The notes beneath the pieces are model-generated. The model saw nothing but the letters and a program-made list of their open reading frames with translations. It was not told the DNA's origin and did no database searches. From positions 30,760 to 94,759 of the forward strand of contig CASENC010000024.1 in assembly GCA_949289215.1 (NCBI GenBank): a stretch of DNA of 64,000 nt, given 5' to 3'. Shown here one piece after another: positions 1 through 8,698 of the stretch. Position 1 is the first letter of the stretch. Every line of letters starts with the position of its first letter. This stretch comes from an uncultured Bacteroidales bacterium (GTDB lineage: Bacteria > Bacteroidota > Bacteroidia > Bacteroidales > Muribaculaceae). The position numbers and the translations under genes were made by a program.

Positions 1-1360
1 GGTCGGCCGAACCCGAAGTTTGGTAAGAATATCCGGCACGAATACTGAAGTTATCGGTCAACCTGTACTCGGCACCCACCTTAAAAATATGTGAAGCCTT
101 GTAATAATTGTCAACATCGGTATTCAGGTCGATAAAATCATTGCCATAATCATCTTCGGCCTCCATCGTCTGGTTGCCGATGTATTCATAATCAAAGCTC
201 AAAATTCCCCGGCCGCCAATCACGGCAGCTGCACTTGCCACAAATCTCCACGGAGTGCGCAAGTTGTAATTGAATTCCGATATATACCCTTCGTCGGTAA
301 ACGATTCACCTCTATTCACTATCCCGTCGGCTTCATAATGATAATTGACATCGGCGTAATATTCGTTACGCAGCGAATAATAAGTAGGCGTGTGAAATGC
401 AAACCCCAGTCGCAACTCGTTTATAGGCTTGAGGATTACTCCGAGGTTGAAATTAACACCCGTTCCTGTGGTACGGCTGTAATTGTGCACCCCATAATCG
501 GCAACACCACGCCTTATCTCTTCATAATCGTTACCGTCGGTAGGATCGTTGTAAGTAACCGACACATATGCATTCTGCAAATTTTCGCCGTAATAAGTGT
601 CAAGATTATGCTCTATCGAACTTATACCCAGGCTCATGCCCCAATACAGCGTATTGGCTACGTTACCGCCGAAATTAAATGTAAAATCATCTATTCCACC
701 CGACTCGAATGTCTCGAATGTCGCAGCACCCTTTGTGCCATCACCCCAAAGGCCTTGTATGCTGTTATCCACAGCGTTTGTCATAAATGAGTTATAGGCA
801 AGTATGTCCATCCACCCGGCATTGCCGTCAAGATAAGGATTGAACCCCTTGTAATAACTGTCATATGTCAAATCATCGAGCGAGACACCGCTACCGGCTG
901 TCACTCCTGCCATATAATTGGAGAACGACCCCGACAAATTGTTAATCGTTCCACGGTAGTGGCGATTAAACGATGCCGCACGGTTATAAGTAAATCCCCA
1001 ATTGATATTGGGCATTATCTCGGAATCGAGCCGCAATGCACCCACATAACCGGCATTGTTGCAATAAAATTTAAAACGGTCGGTAGCCACACTTGAATTG
1101 CCACTCTCGGTTGTGGTGCTGCCTATGTCGAAATCAAACGTGATACCGACATCCGAACTGCGATATATACCTATGCCGCCGGGATTAAGGTTTATGGCCG
1201 ACAAGTCACCCCCAAGTGCCCCGAAAGCTCCGGCCATCGACATATACCGGGCCGTGCCGCGCATCTCACGTTGCGAAAACTGATAAATGTCGAAAGCCGA
1301 CTGTGCCATTACCGATACCGGTAATAACAACAACGAATATGCTAAAATCTTCTTTTTCAT
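1..1360 (-). CDS. FadL/OmpP1-like outer-membrane transport protein (3' end cut off by window edge)
   Basis: The minus-strand frame is open from the ATG at 1358-1360 to the left edge, so about 453 codons are visible and the C-terminus is missing. It begins MKKKILAYSLLLLLPVSVMA, a clear signal peptide, followed by QSAFDIYQFSQ and then a segment rich in Gly/Ala (RYMSMAGAFGALGGDLSAI, NPGGIGIY). This resembles the N-terminus of Bacteroidota OMPP1/FadL/TodX-type proteins. The rest alternates aromatic and polar residues as in a beta-barrel. FadL-family proteins move hydrophobic compounds across the outer membrane; the substrate here is unknown. The upstream minus-strand gene ends about 90 bp away beyond a hairpin, so this gene may have its own promoter, though none is obvious. 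Confidence 0.75.
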   Translation of the reverse strand, partial: MKKKILAYSLLLLPVSVMAQSAFDIYQFSQREMRGTARYMSMAGAFGALGGDLSAINLNPGGIGIYRSSDVGITFDFDIGSTTTESGNSSVATDRFKFYCNNAGYVGALRLDSEIMPNINWGFTYNRAASFNRHYRGTINNLSGSFSNYMAGVTAGSGVSLDDLTYDSYYKGFNPYLDGNAGWMDILAYNSFMTNAVDNSIQGLWGDGTKGAATFETFESGGIDDFTFNFGGNVANTLYWGMSLGISSIEHNLDTYYGENLQNAYVSVTYNDPTDGNDYEEIRRGVADYGVHNYSRTTGTGVNFNLGVILKPINELRLGFAFHTPTYYSLRNEYYADVNYHYEADGIVNRGESFTDEGYISEFNYNLRTPWRFVASAAAVIGGRGILSFDYEYIGNQTMEAEDDYGNDFIDLNTDVDNYYKASHIFKVGAEYRLTDNFSIRAGYSYQTSGSAD

Positions 1361-1391
1361 AAGCGCATCTTGTTTATGGTAATTTTAAATT

Positions 1392-1423
1392 TTGTGCCGT
1401 CACACACATTATGGACGGCACAA
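1392..1423 (-). terminator. Hairpin between two minus-strand genes, possible terminator
   Basis: A perfect 10-bp inverted repeat (TTGTGCCGTC at 1392-1401, GACGGCACAA at 1414-1423) with a 12-nt loop lies 28 bp after the stop of the gene at 1452-2864. The tail read on the minus strand is AT-rich (AATTTAAAATT) rather than a clean U-tract, so termination is likely but not certain. Confidence 0.5.
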
Positions 1424-1451
1424 ATGCGTTTTTACTAAATTCATATTTTCA

Positions 1452-2864
1452 TTATCGACGGCCACGGCCTCCGCCACCTCCACGCACGGCCCCTCCACCA
1501 CCACGAGAGTATCCGCCGCTGCGGGTTGTTGACTGGCGGTAACTGCTACCCCGGCTGTATGACGATGTGCGATTGCTGCTGCGGTAGGTCGATGTACTGC
1601 GACTCCTATTGTAGCTCGGAGTAGTAGCACTACTGCGGTAGGTCGATGTGCTGCGGTTAGGACTGCGGTAATACGATGTGCCCCGACTCGTCGAGCGATA
1701 CCCTGTCCGGCCTGTTCCAAATGTCGAAGTCGTGGTTGCCGGACGGCGGTTGAGCTGATTGGTGCGCCTTACCGTGGTTGCAGCCCTGCGTGTGCCCGTC
1801 GCAACCGAAGGTGTGCGGTTAACTCTATTGCCGGTAACGGCACTTACACGATTGCCTGTCACATTATTTATCCGGTTGCCGGTGGTTACTGCTCCCACAC
1901 GGTTTGCAGCCAAATTACCGGTTGAAGCATTCACCCTATTTACGCGTGTCCTGTATCGGTTTACCGAGTTATTTAAAGCAACACGGTTTCCCGTCCGCCT
2001 GTTTACTGCCGAAGTCACGGCTTGCCTTCGCGTCGAGTTGCTTATGCGCCCACCGGCAGTTGCAGGCCTGCGGTTGCCTGCTGCCATCATGCGCCCTCCG
2101 CCGCCACGGGTCACACCTGCGGCATATCCGCGATGACGCCCGGTATTGGCATACAGACGACGGCCTCCGGCCGAATAATGCCTCGGTGGTGTCGGACGCC
2201 ACCAGTCATGATAATAATGGTGGTGATGATAAGCATAATATGGCGCACACCACCCCCATCCCCAATAAGGACGATACCATGAATAATGCCAGTACGGACG
2301 GTAATACCATGGGTCGTAATACCACGGGTCGAGCCACGGGTCATACACGCTCAGCCCCCAACCCCATGTTCCAAACGAGACAGTCGCACCAAGCGGGCTG
2401 ATGTAGGTAGTTGCCGGCGTACCCACGACAATATTCACATCGGGACGGGTATATACATACAAATCAACGGCTTCCTCGTCGGCACAGCTGTCTATAACCT
2501 CGGGATTGTGGAAACGCCTTATGCGCTCGGTGTAACGGAATGTGTCTCCGTCCATGTCGGCAACAGCGGCGGTATCTATGCTTACGGTGTCGCCGGCCGT
2601 TATCGCATAATGGCGGTTATACTCGTCAACATCGCGCATATCAACCACGCTGCCGGTCCATCCTGTGGTTTGGTCGGCAGTATAATAATCGGCAACAAGC
2701 TCGTCATCGGCTACAGCCTTCACCGGCTCGACGGACGGTGTTTTTTCGGCGACAGTCTTTTTTTCCTGCGAACTGTCATAATAAATATCGTCATAATCTT
2801 GCGCGGCCACCAAGGCAGTCGCAGCGCAAAATATGCTCATAGTTGCAAAAAAACGTAATTTCAT
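1452..2864 (-). CDS. Exported low-complexity protein rich in Tyr/Trp/His and Arg/Asn/Ser/Gly repeats
   Basis: Product of about 470 aa with a signal peptide (MKLRFFATMSIFCAATALVAA). The ATG at 2862-2864 is chosen because AAAGGAGAA lies 7 nt upstream; an in-frame start 30 nt earlier lacks this. The first 130 residues are acidic (DDYY, DEEAVDLYVY). Next comes a Pro/Tyr/Trp block (YDPWLDPWYYDPWYYRPYW) with a His run, then about 230 residues of degenerate repeats built on NRVxxVTGNR and RSTSTYRSS, ending in Gly/Arg-rich sequence. No catalytic domain is recognisable. The composition suggests a surface or periplasmic structural or polyanion-binding protein, which is inference. The antisense ORFs here come from repetitive codons. 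Confidence 0.7.
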   Translation of the reverse strand: MKLRFFATMSIFCAATALVAAQDYDDIYYDSSQEKKTVAEKTPSVEPVKAVADDELVADYYTADQTTGWTGSVVDMRDVDEYNRHYAITAGDTVSIDTAAVADMDGDTFRYTERIRRFHNPEVIDSCADEEAVDLYVYTRPDVNIVVGTPATTYISPLGATVSFGTWGWGLSVYDPWLDPWYYDPWYYRPYWHYSWYRPYWGWGWCAPYYAYHHHHYYHDWWRPTPPRHYSAGGRRLYANTGRHRGYAAGVTRGGGGRMMAAGNRRPATAGGRISNSTRRQAVTSAVNRRTGNRVALNNSVNRYRTRVNRVNASTGNLAANRVGAVTTGNRINNVTGNRVSAVTGNRVNRTPSVATGTRRAATTVRRTNQLNRRPATTTSTFGTGRTGYRSTSRGTSYYRSPNRSTSTYRSSATTPSYNRSRSTSTYRSSNRTSSYSRGSSYRQSTTRSGGYSRGGGGAVRGGGGGRGRR

Positions 2865-2926
2865 AACAGCGTTCTCCTTTCTAATTCTACACATTAGATA
2901 TGCTATGTGGCAACAAGTTTAATTTC

Positions 2927-2934
2927 CAAACATA
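2927..2934 (-). promoter_or_regulatory. Candidate -7 box for the low-complexity exported protein
   Basis: TATGTTTG on the minus strand fits TAnnTTTG. It sits about 60 nt upstream of the start codon at 2864. No good TTTG is found at the -33 position, so the call is weak. Confidence 0.35.
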
Positions 2935-2949
2935 AAATTAGTCATTTGT

Positions 2950-2980
2950 TTTGTTATGACAATATAAAGTGGTATTTTTG
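2950..2980 (+). promoter_or_regulatory. Bacteroidota-type promoter of the lipoprotein/DUF5723 operon
   Basis: TTTG at 2950-2953, a 19-nt spacer, then TATTTTTG at 2973-2980, a full match to the TTTG / TAnnTTTG pattern. Transcription would begin near 2986. Confidence 0.6.
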
Positions 2981-3096
2981 TAGCATAATTTGGCATATCT
3001 TAACAGCCATAAAGTGAAGTGCTCTGTGCTATAGAAGCTATAGAGAAGTTCATGAATATGAAACATTTCAGTGATTTATTTTCAAAATTATTCATA

Positions 3097-4785
3097 ATGT
3101 TTAGCTCTACACGTATCTTATCCTGTGCGGTAGCATTATCGGCTTTATGCCTTGCTGCCTGCGACGAAGAGTACGACCTATCGAAAGACATAAACACCGA
3201 TATCCAAATCGGGAACCGATTCAAAGTACCGGTAGGTCGCACCGACACCGTCTATCTTAGCCGTATCATCGAGGAGTCTGAGACGCTGACCGAAAACAGC
3301 GGTATCTACGAAGTGACTTCCGAAGGAAACACCAGCACCGTCATCGATCCTTTCGACGATGTTGAAATCCACAACTTCACCCCTGAAATCGAGGACCTGA
3401 TTATTAGCATTCCACAGGGAGCTTCTGCCGGAGTAGAAGCCGATGCAGGCTCGGCAAAATCATCAGGCAGCTATAGCATCGACGAAGAATTACCACGGGA
3501 AGTCCAAGAAATATATTGCGCCGACTTCAAGGGTGACGTAATATCCACTTACTTGGAATTATCGCTCGGCTCATTGCCGGAAGGGACTGAAGCCGTGACA
3601 CTTACCAATCTTAACATGATTTTCCCCGACTTTGTCCACTTGACCAACGGCTCCAACCAATTCCACATCGACCGTGTGACACTGAACGCCGCTCAACCAA
3701 CGGCTTCTTACACCATCGACATTGATTGGCTTGAAATAGGCCATGACGAACAAAGTCATTACATCGCCAATGGAGCAAACGGGCGCAAGCACTTTATTGT
3801 CACCGAATCAATCGACATAACAACCAATGCATCGATAACCATCGGAGAAAGCATCCCGACACAAAATATTCAAGTGGTATTTGAGTACTATATGGACGAT
3901 GAAACTGCCGCACTGGAAAAGATTGCCGGGAAATTCAACACCACAGCCAACATAAGCTCGAATATCGCAATCAACGACATTCCCGATTTCTTGCGCAGCG
4001 AGAACACGCAATTGTCTCCCCAAGAAATATATGTTTACCTCGACCTCGACAATCCGGTAAACGTCACAGGCAATTTCTCGCTCGACATGACTTCGACCAA
4101 CAAAACGCAATCAAGCAATGCCTCGGCAAGCATCAAGGTGTTGCCGGCTGCAATGAACAATATCCTCATCTGCAACTACCAGGCTTCGGTAGCCGGTTAT
4201 ACCACTGTCGAAGAACCATCACTCACCAATTTGTTCCAGTTCGTACCCGACAACATCGGAATAAACTCCGATGACCTCATACTCACCAGTACCGACAACT
4301 CGCAAATGATACGATTAGGCAAAAGCTATGACATTACGGCCGACTATCGCGCCGTGGTGCCATTCAAATTCAATAACTTGAACATCGAGTACACCGATAC
4401 AATCGACAACCTGCTGTCGGACCTTGAAGACGTGGCCGACAAAACCGACCGACTGATTGTGCGCGGAGTGGGTGTGACAAATATTCCGACCGACCTGGTG
4501 GCTTCGGTAGAACTTTACGACATATATGGCAACATACTTAACGGTATCGATGTGGATCTCTCGAAATTCCGTTTCGATGCCGCTCCCGACGGAGTAGAAG
4601 CAACCAACAATCTGGAACTGGCACTTACCGAGCGTGAAGGCTCTGACGACCTCGAACGCCTGGAAATGATAGTTTTCATAATCAATGCAGCTTCAACCGA
4701 GAACATCACGCTGCGGCCTAAGCAATACTTGCTTATAAAGGATATATTCGTTGAAATTCCCGACGGGATTAACATGACACTATAA
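3097..4785 (+). CDS. Large outer-envelope lipoprotein of unknown function
   Basis: About 562 aa from the ATG at 3097. The product begins MFSSTRILSCAVALSALCLAAC, a lipoprotein signal with lipobox LAAC, followed by acidic residues (DEEYD) typical of exported Bacteroidota lipoproteins. ATGs at 3052 and 3058 are in frame and possible, but would give an unusually long signal region. The mature part is rich in Asp, Thr, Asn and Ser and looks like repeated beta-strand domains; no enzyme motif is seen. It ends 14 bp before the DUF5723 gene and shares the promoter at 2950-2980. The two products probably work together at the cell surface, but the role is unknown. Confidence 0.7.
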   Translation: MFSSTRILSCAVALSALCLAACDEEYDLSKDINTDIQIGNRFKVPVGRTDTVYLSRIIEESETLTENSGIYEVTSEGNTSTVIDPFDDVEIHNFTPEIEDLIISIPQGASAGVEADAGSAKSSGSYSIDEELPREVQEIYCADFKGDVISTYLELSLGSLPEGTEAVTLTNLNMIFPDFVHLTNGSNQFHIDRVTLNAAQPTASYTIDIDWLEIGHDEQSHYIANGANGRKHFIVTESIDITTNASITIGESIPTQNIQVVFEYYMDDETAALEKIAGKFNTTANISSNIAINDIPDFLRSENTQLSPQEIYVYLDLDNPVNVTGNFSLDMTSTNKTQSSNASASIKVLPAAMNNILICNYQASVAGYTTVEEPSLTNLFQFVPDNIGINSDDLILTSTDNSQMIRLGKSYDITADYRAVVPFKFNNLNIEYTDTIDNLLSDLEDVADKTDRLIVRGVGVTNIPTDLVASVELYDIYGNILNGIDVDLSKFRFDAAPDGVEATNNLELALTEREGSDDLERLEMIVFIINAASTENITLRPKQYLLIKDIFVEIPDGINMTL

Positions 4786-4799
4786 TACCACCAAAAATC

Positions 4800-6158
4800 A
4801 TGAATTCTATAAGAAAATATATATTGGCGGCTGCTATAATACTTGCGTCCACCGCAGCTTGTGCCCAAACACTCAACTCCCTCTACTTCCTCGAAGGAAA
4901 CAACCAACGCCACAAGCTCAACCCCGCGTTCACCTCGGGCCACGGTTTTGTGACTTTCCCGTTATTAGGCAACTTGAACCCGACACTCAACTCAAATATC
5001 GGACTTGGAACTTTCCTTTATCCGCAAGGAGATGAAATAGTCACATTCATGCATCCTTCAATATCAAACGAAGAAGCCATGTCGAAATTCAAATCGATGA
5101 ACGTGTTTGAATTTGACTTAAACCTCGACATCTTGACGGTTGGCTTCAATGCGTGGGGGGGTACTAATACCATCGGCATAGGTTTACGCAGCCAAAGCGG
5201 GTTTTACATTCCCAAAGGCATATTCCAATTTTTGAAAGAAGGTCAAACTGCCGAAGAACAGGAATACGACATCGATAACTTGGGTGCCCAGTCTCAAAAC
5301 TACGTAGAACTGGCACTCGGCCATTCACACCAAATCACCGACCGCCTTTCGATAGGTGCCAAAGTCAAGGTGCTGGTGGGTGCATTATATGCCAAAGCAA
5401 GTGCCGAAAATATGCGCATATATATGTCGGACAACGAATGGCGCATCACCGAACGCAGCCGCTTGATTGCCTCAAAAGGCATGAATTATGAATTTGACGA
5501 AGACGGCAACTTGTCTGACTTTGATTTCAGCGACTTCGGTGTCGCAGGTTACGGGCTTGGCTTCGACCTCGGTGCCGTTTACCGCATCACCGACGAAGCA
5601 ACCGTGTCGCTGGCCGTAACAGACATCGGTTTCATTTCATGGAAAGATTGCTCGGTTGCACATAACGATAATGAAGAATTCGTATATAATGGGTTTGACA
5701 ATATCGGAGCCGAAGATAATCCCGATGGCAGCAACGACTTTGAAGATGCAGCCGATGAGCTGGGTGACAGTGCCGAAGGGTTGATAAACTTCAGAGATAG
5801 CGGAAAGCAAGGCCACACATCGTCGCTTTACACCACAATCCGTGCTGCCGGTGAATATGGCATACTGAATCACAAAATCTCATTTGGCGCACTTTACACC
5901 ATGCGCATAGGCACACCACGGGTATATACCGAGGGGATGATAACCGCAAACTTCAGGCCTACGGGTTGGTTTAACGCTGCAATCAACGGTTCGCTCTCCA
6001 ACGTGCGCAGTTCTATGGGTGCCGTGCTCAACTTCCATCCAGGGGCTGTAAACTTCTTCATCGGTACCGACTATATCCTCGCAAAATTCAGCAAACAAAT
6101 AATTCCCGTAAACGCTGCAAAATTCAATTTTGCCATGGGTCTGAGCTTTAACATCTGA
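4800..6158 (+). CDS. DUF5723 family outer-membrane protein
   Basis: 452 aa with signal peptide (MNSIRKYILAAAIILASTAACA). The mature protein starts QTLNSLYFLEGNNQRHKLNP, a sequence typical of the Bacteroidota DUF5723 family. It continues with Gly/aromatic alternating segments such as LGLGFDLGAVYRITDEATVS that suggest a beta-barrel in the outer membrane. DUF5723 proteins have no assigned function. The stop codon overlaps the ATG of the dihydrouridine synthase gene (TGATG), so the genes are co-transcribed and probably translationally coupled even though their roles look unrelated. Confidence 0.75.
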   Translation: MNSIRKYILAAAIILASTAACAQTLNSLYFLEGNNQRHKLNPAFTSGHGFVTFPLLGNLNPTLNSNIGLGTFLYPQGDEIVTFMHPSISNEEAMSKFKSMNVFEFDLNLDILTVGFNAWGGTNTIGIGLRSQSGFYIPKGIFQFLKEGQTAEEQEYDIDNLGAQSQNYVELALGHSHQITDRLSIGAKVKVLVGALYAKASAENMRIYMSDNEWRITERSRLIASKGMNYEFDEDGNLSDFDFSDFGVAGYGLGFDLGAVYRITDEATVSLAVTDIGFISWKDCSVAHNDNEEFVYNGFDNIGAEDNPDGSNDFEDAADELGDSAEGLINFRDSGKQGHTSSLYTTIRAAGEYGILNHKISFGALYTMRIGTPRVYTEGMITANFRPTGWFNAAINGSLSNVRSSMGAVLNFHPGAVNFFIGTDYILAKFSKQIIPVNAAKFNFAMGLSFNI

Positions 6159-7078
6159 TGAAAATATTTTCAGCACCTTTACAAGGCTACACCGATTGTG
6201 CTTGGCGGAATACCCATTCACGGGTATTCGCCGGCACAATCGATTGTTATTATGCTCCATTTCTGCGGCTTGACAAGGGTGATTTCCGCAACAAGGACTT
6301 GCGCGACATTGCCCCCGAGGCCAATTCAGCCTACCGGCTTGTTCCCCAGGTAATAGCTTGTCCTCGCGAACACTTCTCGGTTCTCGTGGGAAAAGTCGCA
6401 TCAATGGGTTACCGTGAAATCGACATTAATATGGGTTGCCCGTTCCCACCGGTGGTGAAACGGCATTGCGGGGCCGGTGTTTTACCTTACCCCGAAGAAG
6501 TGAAAGCCATGCTTGCCGTCCTCTGTGAATATCCCGACGTGGCATTCTCGATAAAAATGCGCCTGGGTGCGGAAAATTGCGAGGAATGGAAGGCATTAAT
6601 GCCCATAATTGCCGCCATGAATCCCGTTCATGTGACATTGCACCCTCGCACTGCACGGCAACAATATGGCGGAGAAATCAACATGGAACAATTTGGTCGT
6701 TTCTACGACGAGGCCCCATTCCCTGTGGTGTATAACGGAGACTTGCGCACCGGCGACGACATAACCTCGGTATCCACACGCTATCCACGCCTTTGCGCAA
6801 TGATGATAGGCCGCGGACTGCTTTACAATCCCGCATTGGCATACAGCGGCAACGATGCGCGGCATAAGATCATGGAAATGCACCGCCTGCTGTTTGAATA
6901 CTACCGTAACCATTTGTGTGGCGATGCGCACCTGCTTGCGAAAATGAAATCATTGTGGGAATATTTCCTTGCCGAAACCGGCGACCGAAAGTGCCGCAAG
7001 AAAATACTCAAAAGTTCTTCGATCGAAAAATACAATGCTGCCGTTGAAGAATTTTGGCAATCACTCAATAACTACTAA
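6158..7078 (+). CDS. tRNA-dihydrouridine synthase
   Basis: 306 aa TIM-barrel flavoenzyme that reduces uridines in the tRNA D-loop. It starts MKIFSAPLQGYTDCAWR, the usual Dus N-terminus (AP-x2-G-x-TD). The NMGCP motif at residues 91-95 carries the catalytic cysteine (C94). KMRLG near 157, HPRTARQQYGG near 185 and NGDL and MIGRGLL further on bind FMN and substrate. Length is normal for the family. Which Dus subgroup it belongs to cannot be decided here. The gene is joined to the upstream DUF5723 gene by TGATG, and its 3' end overlaps the convergent CPBP protease gene by 4 bp. Confidence 0.9.
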   Translation: MKIFSAPLQGYTDCAWRNTHSRVFAGTIDCYYAPFLRLDKGDFRNKDLRDIAPEANSAYRLVPQVIACPREHFSVLVGKVASMGYREIDINMGCPFPPVVKRHCGAGVLPYPEEVKAMLAVLCEYPDVAFSIKMRLGAENCEEWKALMPIIAAMNPVHVTLHPRTARQQYGGEINMEQFGRFYDEAPFPVVYNGDLRTGDDITSVSTRYPRLCAMMIGRGLLYNPALAYSGNDARHKIMEMHRLLFEYYRNHLCGDAHLLAKMKSLWEYFLAETGDRKCRKKILKSSSIEKYNAAVEEFWQSLNNY

Positions 7079-7941
7079 CGAATTTTCTTCCCGCACAACA
7101 GCAGGAATAAAACCGTCGTCACGAGACTCAACAGTGCCACCACGGGAAACTCCCCGACACCGGGAACTCCGTAGGAGTCGATATCGGCAAATGCCGGACT
7201 GTTCATTGCCAAATATCCGAATATCACAGCAAGCGAATTATTAAGGGCATGGGCAATTACCGGCAACCATATCGACCCTCCCTTCCATGCAAGGTAACCG
7301 AAAAACGCACCTAACAGCAACCGAGGGAAAAAGCCATAAAACTGAAAGTGCAACGCGCTGAATATCACGGCAGTCACCCACACAGCGACATGGCCGTTAA
7401 TGCCTCGCAGCAAGAAGATGCGTTGCTGTGCTCCTCGGAAAAACAGTTCCTCGCCAAATCCCGTAAGCACGCCTACAATCAGAACCGACACGGCAAGCAT
7501 TCCCGCCGAACGTGTGGCAAGCAACTCATCGGTCACAGCACGAGCCGCTGCCTCGGTACTGCGGAACCATTGTTCCAGAGCCGAATCAGGCAAATCAATC
7601 GATTCGTTCAAGTACACAAGGTAATTCATCGCAGGCATCGACAATATCAATGTCATTATTACAACGAATATCTGCCATCCGCCAGGTTTCCTGTCAAGAG
7701 CCAGTAACGATACAGGCTGTGGCGTTATATAATAGGCCGTCAGCAAAGCCGGCAGAATAAACACGCATATGTTTTGTAACGCCGACGACGCGTATATCAG
7801 TGCCATGCGGTTTCCTATAATGCCGGCAAACAACGCCGAAATAATTGTAGTAAACAACAGGCAAACGATAAATGCCCCCCACAGCAGCAAAATACGCTTA
7901 TAATAAGGCTTAAACTCCTTTCGGTATATCAATTCATCCAT
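7075..7941 (-). CDS. CPBP family intramembrane glutamic endopeptidase
   Basis: 288 aa with about eight hydrophobic segments. The CPBP (Rce1-like/Abi) signature is present: GEELFFRG, with Glu164-Glu165 and Arg169, then FSALHFQFYGFFPRLLLGAFFG containing the conserved His and the F-x4-G region. HALNNS near 245 supplies a further conserved His and Asn. Bacterial CPBP proteins are membrane proteases that often act on small peptides or membrane proteins; the substrate is not evident. A TATTTTTG -7-like box on the minus strand at 7962-7969 may drive it. The gene is convergent with dus and shares no terminator with it. Confidence 0.85.
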   Translation of the reverse strand: MDELIYRKEFKPYYKRILLLWGAFIVCLLFTTIISALFAGIIGNRMALIYASSALQNICVFILPALLTAYYITPQPVSLLALDRKPGGWQIFVVIMTLILSMPAMNYLVYLNESIDLPDSALEQWFRSTEAAARAVTDELLATRSAGMLAVSVLIVGVLTGFGEELFFRGAQQRIFLLRGINGHVAVWVTAVIFSALHFQFYGFFPRLLLGAFFGYLAWKGGSIWLPVIAHALNNSLAVIFGYLAMNSPAFADIDSYGVPGVGEFPVVALLSLVTTVLFLLLCGKKIR

Positions 7942-8012
7942 TCCTTATAAAAAACTTTCCACAAAAATACTAAATAATACACAAAACATAGTTACAATCA
8001 AAAACTAATACC

Positions 8013-8020
8013 TAAATTTG
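8013..8020 (+). promoter_or_regulatory. -7 box of the DUF4251 gene
   Basis: TAAATTTG matches TAnnTTTG about 28 nt before the start codon. The expected -33 position shows only a weak match (TTAC). A clear ribosome-binding site, AGGAGA at 8034-8039, precedes the ATG at 8048. Confidence 0.45.
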
Positions 8021-8047
8021 ACATAACATATATAGGAGATTTCGATT

Positions 8048-8665
8048 ATGAAACAGATGATGAGAATTTTAGTAATACTTGCAATTGCCGCATTTTCGGC
8101 ACAAGCAATACCGGCACAAGAGTTGAAGCAAATTACCGGTATCCCCGAGAATGAAACCAAGGAAGAACGCAAAGCCCGTGAAAAGAGGCTCGAAGCACTG
8201 CGCGACTCTATTGCATTTGTCGAAGCACAAATGGCTCTCGATTCAAGTTATTTCGTAATTACTGCCGACCGCATAATGCTCGACAATCGCGTGAATATCA
8301 TGTCGCCCAATGCCGGAACCAACTTTGTGCTTGTACAAGGAGACAAGGCCATAGTGCAATTGGCTTTCAACACAGGATATTCGGGACTTAACGGACTGGG
8401 GGGCATAACCGTGGAAGGGACCATAGGCAACCGCAAGACCAAAGTCTCAAAGAAAGGCGACATCAGCTACAGCTTCAGCGTAAACGGCATTAGCATATCA
8501 GCCCAGGTATATATAACCGTCTATAAGAATACAAATCAAACAATGGTTTACATCAACCCCAATTTCAACTCAAACACAATGACGGTATATGGCCCGCTTA
8601 TCCCCTACGACCACAACGGCGACCGTTACGGCAACAAGGTGTTCCAAGGCCGGACTATTCCATAA
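8048..8665 (+). CDS. DUF4251 domain exported protein
   Basis: 205 aa with signal peptide (MKQMMRILVILAIAAFSAQA). After a charged linker (KEERKAREKRLEALRDS) the rest matches the DUF4251 pattern: DSSYFVITADRIML, then SGLNGLGGITVEGTI and ISAQVYITVYKNTNQTMVYI. This is a small periplasmic or outer-membrane-associated beta-rich domain found across Bacteroidales, function unknown. The gene stands alone, with a good ribosome-binding site, and is convergent with the epimerase gene; only 33 bp separate their stops and no hairpin is seen there. Confidence 0.8.
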   Translation: MKQMMRILVILAIAAFSAQAIPAQELKQITGIPENETKEERKAREKRLEALRDSIAFVEAQMALDSSYFVITADRIMLDNRVNIMSPNAGTNFVLVQGDKAIVQLAFNTGYSGLNGLGGITVEGTIGNRKTKVSKKGDISYSFSVNGISISAQVYITVYKNTNQTMVYINPNFNSNTMTVYGPLIPYDHNGDRYGNKVFQGRTIP

Positions 8666-8698
8666 TAAGCCGACGATGTGCTGCACATAATATTGCAA

